This document shows positions 60,770-64,000 of a stretch of 64,000 nt of DNA, piece after piece. The notes below the pieces were generated by a model, which was not told where the DNA came from, did no database searches, and saw only the letters and a program-made list of their open reading frames with translations. The DNA lies in the NCBI RefSeq assembly GCF_030381805.1, contig NZ_JAUDRH010000001.1, positions 62,001 through 126,000 on the forward strand, read 5' to 3'. The stretch comes from Chlorogloeopsis sp. ULAP01. GTDB lineage: Bacteria; Cyanobacteriota; Cyanobacteriia; Cyanobacteriales; Nostocaceae. The position numbers were made by a program, and so were the translations under genes. Each line of letters opens with the position of its first letter. Position 1 is the first letter of the stretch.

Positions 60770-61182
60770 TTAGAGATTTGTTGATATCAAATATAAACAA
60801 CGAACTAGCCAACAGGAACGTATTCTAATACCAATTTAAAAAATGATTGAGGGCAGATGGATTTACCCAACCCAGATACAGAAGATAATTTCCAATTCCA
60901 TTTTCCAAAATCTAAAATCCAAAATGGTATGAGTCGAGTGCGATCGCTCGACTTTTAAGTCATTTGCCACGAGATTCCTTGACTAATATCCCGCATCCAC
61001 GCTCTTGTCCGCCAAGAAATAAATTTTGAGGGCTTTTAGCTAAAGTCTACTAAAGTGACTGGGTAAGGTTTTCAGTCAGTTTTCACTGAATTGAACTATA
61101 AGTCTAAAACTTCAGTTCTAGGCGTTTTCGGAGTGAGGTGCAAGATAAGTGTTGAGCTATTCCCTCTACGGGTGTGGCAGGA

Positions 61183-61403
61183 TGTTAATGGGAGCATTCC
61201 ACTTTTTTAATTAATACCCTTCTAGGGTATTGCTACACAAACAAAGCCTGCCTCCGCAAGCTATAAAAACTCATAGTCTGCGTTTTGCGTTCGCCCTTGG
61301 CGTTGCCATAGGCTAGCAGTTCCCAAAGGGTAGGCAGGCTTCGTATTTATAGCCCCAGGCTTATAGCCTACGAGCATTTTATAAACTGAAACGCTCCCGA
61401 TAT
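61183..61403. repeat. Inverted-repeat-bounded element with internal hairpins
   Basis: The left end GGGAGCATTCC (61190-61200) and the right end GAAACGCTCCC (61388-61398) are inverted copies with two differences, and TTAAT flanks both. Inside are AATACCC/GGGTATT around 61215-61230 and inverted AAGCCTGCCT / AGGCAGGCTT arms. About 215 bp, no coding capacity: MITE-like or a structured repeat. The rest of 60770-61182 is AT-rich and without a gene. Confidence 0.55.
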
Positions 61404-61406
61404 TAA

Positions 61407-62939
61407 TTATCTGGGTTTTCCTAAAGTGGTAACATACAGCACTGCTTCGTCAGCAGGAATACCCAAAACTTCATTGACTTGATCGTCAAAGAAGCCACCA
61501 ATACCACTAACGCCTAAACCAAGGCGAATGGCAGCTAAATTTAGTCTTTGTCCTAAATGCCCTGCATCCATGTGTAAGTAACGGTAAACGCGATCGCCAT
61601 ATTGGGCAACAGCTGCTTTCAAATCTGCTGTATGAAATAAAATTGCTGCTGCATCCCTTCCTAAATCTTGTCCCAAGCAAAGAAAGTGTAATTCTTGGCG
61701 AAAGTTTTTAAAGCGAATTTGTCGTAATTCTTGGGCTTTAGGTGCGTAATAGTAACAACCTGCCTCTAATCCTTCTATTCCAGAAACAGCGATAAATGTT
61801 TCGATTAAATTTAAATCAAAATAATCTGGAGAAATATCTAAATTCTGCTCTATGTAATGTTGAGGTTGGTAAGTAAAGTCAAGTAAGGCTTTTAATTCAT
61901 CAAAAGTTAAATAATCACCATTGTAAGCACGAGTAGAACGTCGTTTGAGAATAGTTACTTCTAAATCTTCTAACTTTTCGCCCCAACTAATTGGTGTGGT
62001 GGCAGTAGAAATCTTTTGACAAAAAGGAAAGTTGTATTTATCTTCTAAAGATTTTTCTTGTTTTACTTCCGGCAAGTTCAATTTGCCAGTTGTACCTGCT
62101 TGAATTTCAGTGGCTTGATGAAAGTACTGTAACAACTCACCATCAGGAATTTCAGGATAATTAGTTTCAGTAGCCGAGGGTAGGGCAGTTCGCCAAGTAG
62201 GCAAATTTTGTTTGATATCCAATAAATCCGCCAGGGCAACAACAGCGATCGCTCCCTCCTGTTGGCGATCAATATAAAGCAGTTCGTTTATTGCCTCATC
62301 CACAAAACCGCCGATTAAATGAGGGCGATAGTCACAAACAGCACTTGCTAATTCGATATTACCTAACAAATGTCCTGTATCCAGAAAAATGCGACGATAC
62401 GCCCTATCTTCATAGCGCCATGCCGAACGATAGAAAACAGCTGTAACAATAATTGCCAATTGAGTATTTTCCAAGGCAGGATGCCAAAAACAAGCTTTTT
62501 GCAAAGCTTGCCAAACATCACTTTCCCAATAGTGCATCAAAGAATGAGTGCGGCACTGGTAGTTATATAAACCTGGCGGTAACAGTTGAGTACCACGAGA
62601 AACTACATATACTTCTGCTGGATATAAACCACCAGCACTAGGCGCTGCACGAAGATACACCGCACTTCCCATAGAAGGCATTTTGGCAGTCAGTCCATAA
62701 CTACAAAATAAAAGTCGTGACAATCTTTGCCACCAATGAGCCTCAGGATTATTAGTAAAATCTTCCTGTTTTTCTTCTATATAAGGTTTGAGGTCAAAAG
62801 TGGAGCCAATCTTGTACTCTTTGAATGGTACCGGCTGTTTAGCCCAGTCTAACCTCTTACTTTTTGAAGCAATCGTTTGAGGATCGTATTTAGTGCGCTC
62901 GTGGTAGTGCTGTGCGATCGATTGGCGGAGTTCAGGCAT
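61407..62939 (-). CDS. SagB/ThcOx-type double nitroreductase-like oxidoreductase
   Basis: A 510-residue protein made of two FMN-nitroreductase-like halves: residues about 10-255 (RAAPSAGGLYPAEVYVVSRG near 97-116, and FLDTGHLLGNIELASAV) and 315-510 (RRSTRAYNGDYLTFDELKALL near 332, then MDAGHLGQRLNLAAIRLG near 467). SagB-type dehydrogenases oxidise azolines to azoles in peptide modification, but here no YcaO, SagC or precursor peptide gene is adjacent, so it is probably an orphan family member with unknown substrate. Start ATG 62939. Confidence 0.82.
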   Translation of the reverse strand: MPELRQSIAQHYHERTKYDPQTIASKSKRLDWAKQPVPFKEYKIGSTFDLKPYIEEKQEDFTNNPEAHWWQRLSRLLFCSYGLTAKMPSMGSAVYLRAAPSAGGLYPAEVYVVSRGTQLLPPGLYNYQCRTHSLMHYWESDVWQALQKACFWHPALENTQLAIIVTAVFYRSAWRYEDRAYRRIFLDTGHLLGNIELASAVCDYRPHLIGGFVDEAINELLYIDRQQEGAIAVVALADLLDIKQNLPTWRTALPSATETNYPEIPDGELLQYFHQATEIQAGTTGKLNLPEVKQEKSLEDKYNFPFCQKISTATTPISWGEKLEDLEVTILKRRSTRAYNGDYLTFDELKALLDFTYQPQHYIEQNLDISPDYFDLNLIETFIAVSGIEGLEAGCYYYAPKAQELRQIRFKNFRQELHFLCLGQDLGRDAAAILFHTADLKAAVAQYGDRVYRYLHMDAGHLGQRLNLAAIRLGLGVSGIGGFFDDQVNEVLGIPADEAVLYVTTLGKPR

Positions 62940-63101
62940 AAGAGTTTAAATACGTTGCTGCTACATATCTTGGCATTCCTCAGCGCTATCATTTCGTCAT
63001 AATTAGTACAAACCTTAGGTTTTTATAGAATGAGCGTCAGAGGTGCATCTATTTACTAAAATTAGCATTTCACAACACCACTCAATCGGATCAAAACTTA
63101 G

Positions 63102-63485
63102 CTATTTTTGAAACGTGAGGAAATTACCGAATACACCTATGGTTTTGAAGTTATATTGAGAAACTTTTGTTGTGTAGGCACTGAAAACAAAAAAGTTTTG
63201 TTGCTCGGTTGAATTGGCGATAAATTCTTTAATGCTGCTACTTTGAAAAGTCAGTCCTGTAGCTAAACCAGATTTACAGCTATTGCTTGTAATTTTACTA
63301 ACTTCTTCCCAGAATAAACCCTGTGTTAGCTTCGGAGTGCGACAAATAGACGTTTGAATTTCAGTGGTAAGTCTTTTGGCAGCATAATCTACGTAAGTAT
63401 CTTTTTTAGGATTGGTAAATAACATTGCACTAGCAATAGTTATAAATAGAAGTGTACTTTTACCTAAACGGCTTTGTAAAATCAT
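63102..63485 (-). CDS. DUF4359-like exported protein
   Basis: A 127-residue protein of unknown function. Residues about 8-24 form a signal or anchor segment (KSTLLFITIASAMLF); then TNPKKDTYVDYAAKRLTTEI, CxxCK-like spaced cysteines (SICR, NSCK), and FFVFSAYTTKVSQYNFKTIGVFGNFLTF, the end of DUF4359 proteins. I start at ATG 63485 (or 63491); the open frame goes on to 63743, but the upstream part crosses a dispersed hairpin and looks non-coding. Confidence 0.72.
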   Translation of the reverse strand: MILQSRLGKSTLLFITIASAMLFTNPKKDTYVDYAAKRLTTEIQTSICRTPKLTQGLFWEEVSKITSNSCKSGLATGLTFQSSSIKEFIANSTEQQNFFVFSAYTTKVSQYNFKTIGVFGNFLTFQK

Positions 63486-63607
63486 CTTCATAATGTTTTT
63501 AATGTATAGTTTCAGGGAAGAATTGGCTATTTGACTTTGAACTACAGCAGCGTATATGTCTATTTCTGAAAATTTTGAGGTAATTAAGTCAACATCAAAA
63601 CATAGAT

Positions 63608-63633
63608 CTCCGACTTCTTTAAGAAGTCGAAGG
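63608..63633. repeat. CCGACTTCTT hairpin, dispersed family copy
   Basis: CCGACTTCTT (63610-63619) and AAGAAGTCG (63621-63629) form a 9-bp stem; weaker pairing continues outward. It is close in sequence to the copies at 11373, 44956 and 51389. It lies in the 340-bp divergent gap between the DUF4359 and aldo/keto reductase genes, which holds no other feature I recognise. Confidence 0.6.
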
Positions 63634-63826
63634 TTTAACATAAAATTTTGAAAGAAGTACATTTTAGAGCTAAACAAGACAAGTATAAAAAGAAATAGAT
63701 TTTTGTGAATTCCTAGTTGTTTATATTGATTTTGAGCAGACAATCAACCATATGAAGGATGGTTTCTGCTCAAAAGTCTGACTAGTTAGTAAATAGTTAA
63801 TGCTGCTGAAAACACAAGCTAGAAAC

Positions 63827-64000
63827 ATGGAAAAAAAACAACTAGGAAACACGGATGTCTATGTTAGCGGTATTGGTTTGGGAGGAATGCCAATGTCACT
63901 AAGTAGACGTCCTTCAGAAACCGATTCTATCAATGTTATTCACCGTGCTTTGGATTTGGGGATCACTTTCATTGACACTGCTGATTCCTATTGCAAAGAC
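63827..64000 (+). CDS. Aldo/keto reductase, N-terminal part (runs off window)
   Basis: From ATG 63827 the frame reads 58 codons to the window edge: strand, GIGLGGMPMS, a helix with INVIHRALDLG, and ITFIDTADSYC, the aldo/keto reductase signature with the catalytic Asp and Tyr about five residues apart. It is an NADPH-dependent reductase of carbonyl compounds, but the subfamily cannot be told from this part. Confidence 0.87.
   Translation, partial: MEKKQLGNTDVYVSGIGLGGMPMSLSRRPSETDSINVIHRALDLGITFIDTADSYCKD

Noticed and set aside
61407..62939. Azole-modified RiPP cluster
   Set aside because: Only a SagB-like gene is present; no YcaO, E1-like or precursor peptide gene is visible within several kb.
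63486..63743. N-terminal 86-residue extension of the DUF4359-like protein
   Set aside because: It crosses the CCGACTT hairpin repeat and puts the signal-like segment in the middle of the protein; the ATG at 63485 gives a normal exported protein.

Overview
The window reads as chromosomal DNA of a filamentous, probably heterocyst-forming cyanobacterium (Nostocales type). The evidence is the very frequent HIP1 octamer GCGATCGC, the chlorophyll gene chlI, the adjacent myxol-glycoside carotenoid genes cruF and cruG, families largely confined to cyanobacteria (DUF1230/CGLD27, DUF3318, DUF3124, TIGR03792, DUF4359), and an amino-acid ABC operon in the order of Anabaena natF-natG-natH-bgtA. Genus and species cannot be fixed from the sequence alone. 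No phage, conjugative or complete insertion-sequence genes are visible; most of the window is housekeeping or conserved cyanobacterial genes in short operons on both strands.

Layout. 1-11 kb: the 5' part of murG, an NTF2-like secreted protein, an SDR, a VanY-type peptidase, an auxin-efflux-type carrier, a phosphoribosyltransferase, two MFS transporters, a DUF1622 membrane protein and an MDR reductase. 11-16 kb: a monovalent-cation cluster (NhaP-type antiporter, DUF3124 lipoprotein, TrkA-N/RCK protein, K+-channel-like protein), preceded by a 21-bp tandem repeat. 16-21 kb: glgB, a PIN-TRAM protein and hemW. 22-25 kb: an AT-rich accessory pocket with two PhyH-type Fe(II)/2-oxoglutarate oxygenases whose catalytic residues have the same spacing. 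25-32 kb: an EcfT-like protein, der, a metallophosphoesterase, a graveyard of toxin-antitoxin genes (broken DUF104 antitoxin, PIN stub, intact higA beside a dead higB), TIGR03792 and chlI. 32-45 kb: nucleotidyltransferase, GST, LysR, a phosphatase-like protein, an RNase HI with a C-terminal extension, cruG/cruF, rplU/rpmA split by repeats, a VOC protein, a DUF5895-like protein and a glycosyltransferase. 45-53 kb: an OB-fold-like lipoprotein, an esterase, the amino-acid ABC operon, YbjN and DUF3318. 53-64 kb: queE, a STAS-sugar transferase fusion followed by a WcaI-like glycosyltransferase, the yqeK-rsfS-DUF1230-asparaginase run, an initiator tRNA, a SagB-type double nitroreductase, DUF4359, and the start of an aldo/keto reductase.

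Most of what is unusual is repeats and gene decay. A GC-rich dispersed repeat occurs between genes, inside the rplU-rpmA operon, and apparently read in frame inside cruG. A CCCCGACTT/AAGTCGGGG hairpin family has at least four copies. Five coding relics were found by reading through stops and frameshifts. The best candidates for undescribed biology are the twin oxygenases (22.1-24.2 kb), the antiporter/DUF3124/RCK/channel cluster, and the STAS-phosphoglycosyltransferase fusion. I did not find an obvious large new defence or mobile system.
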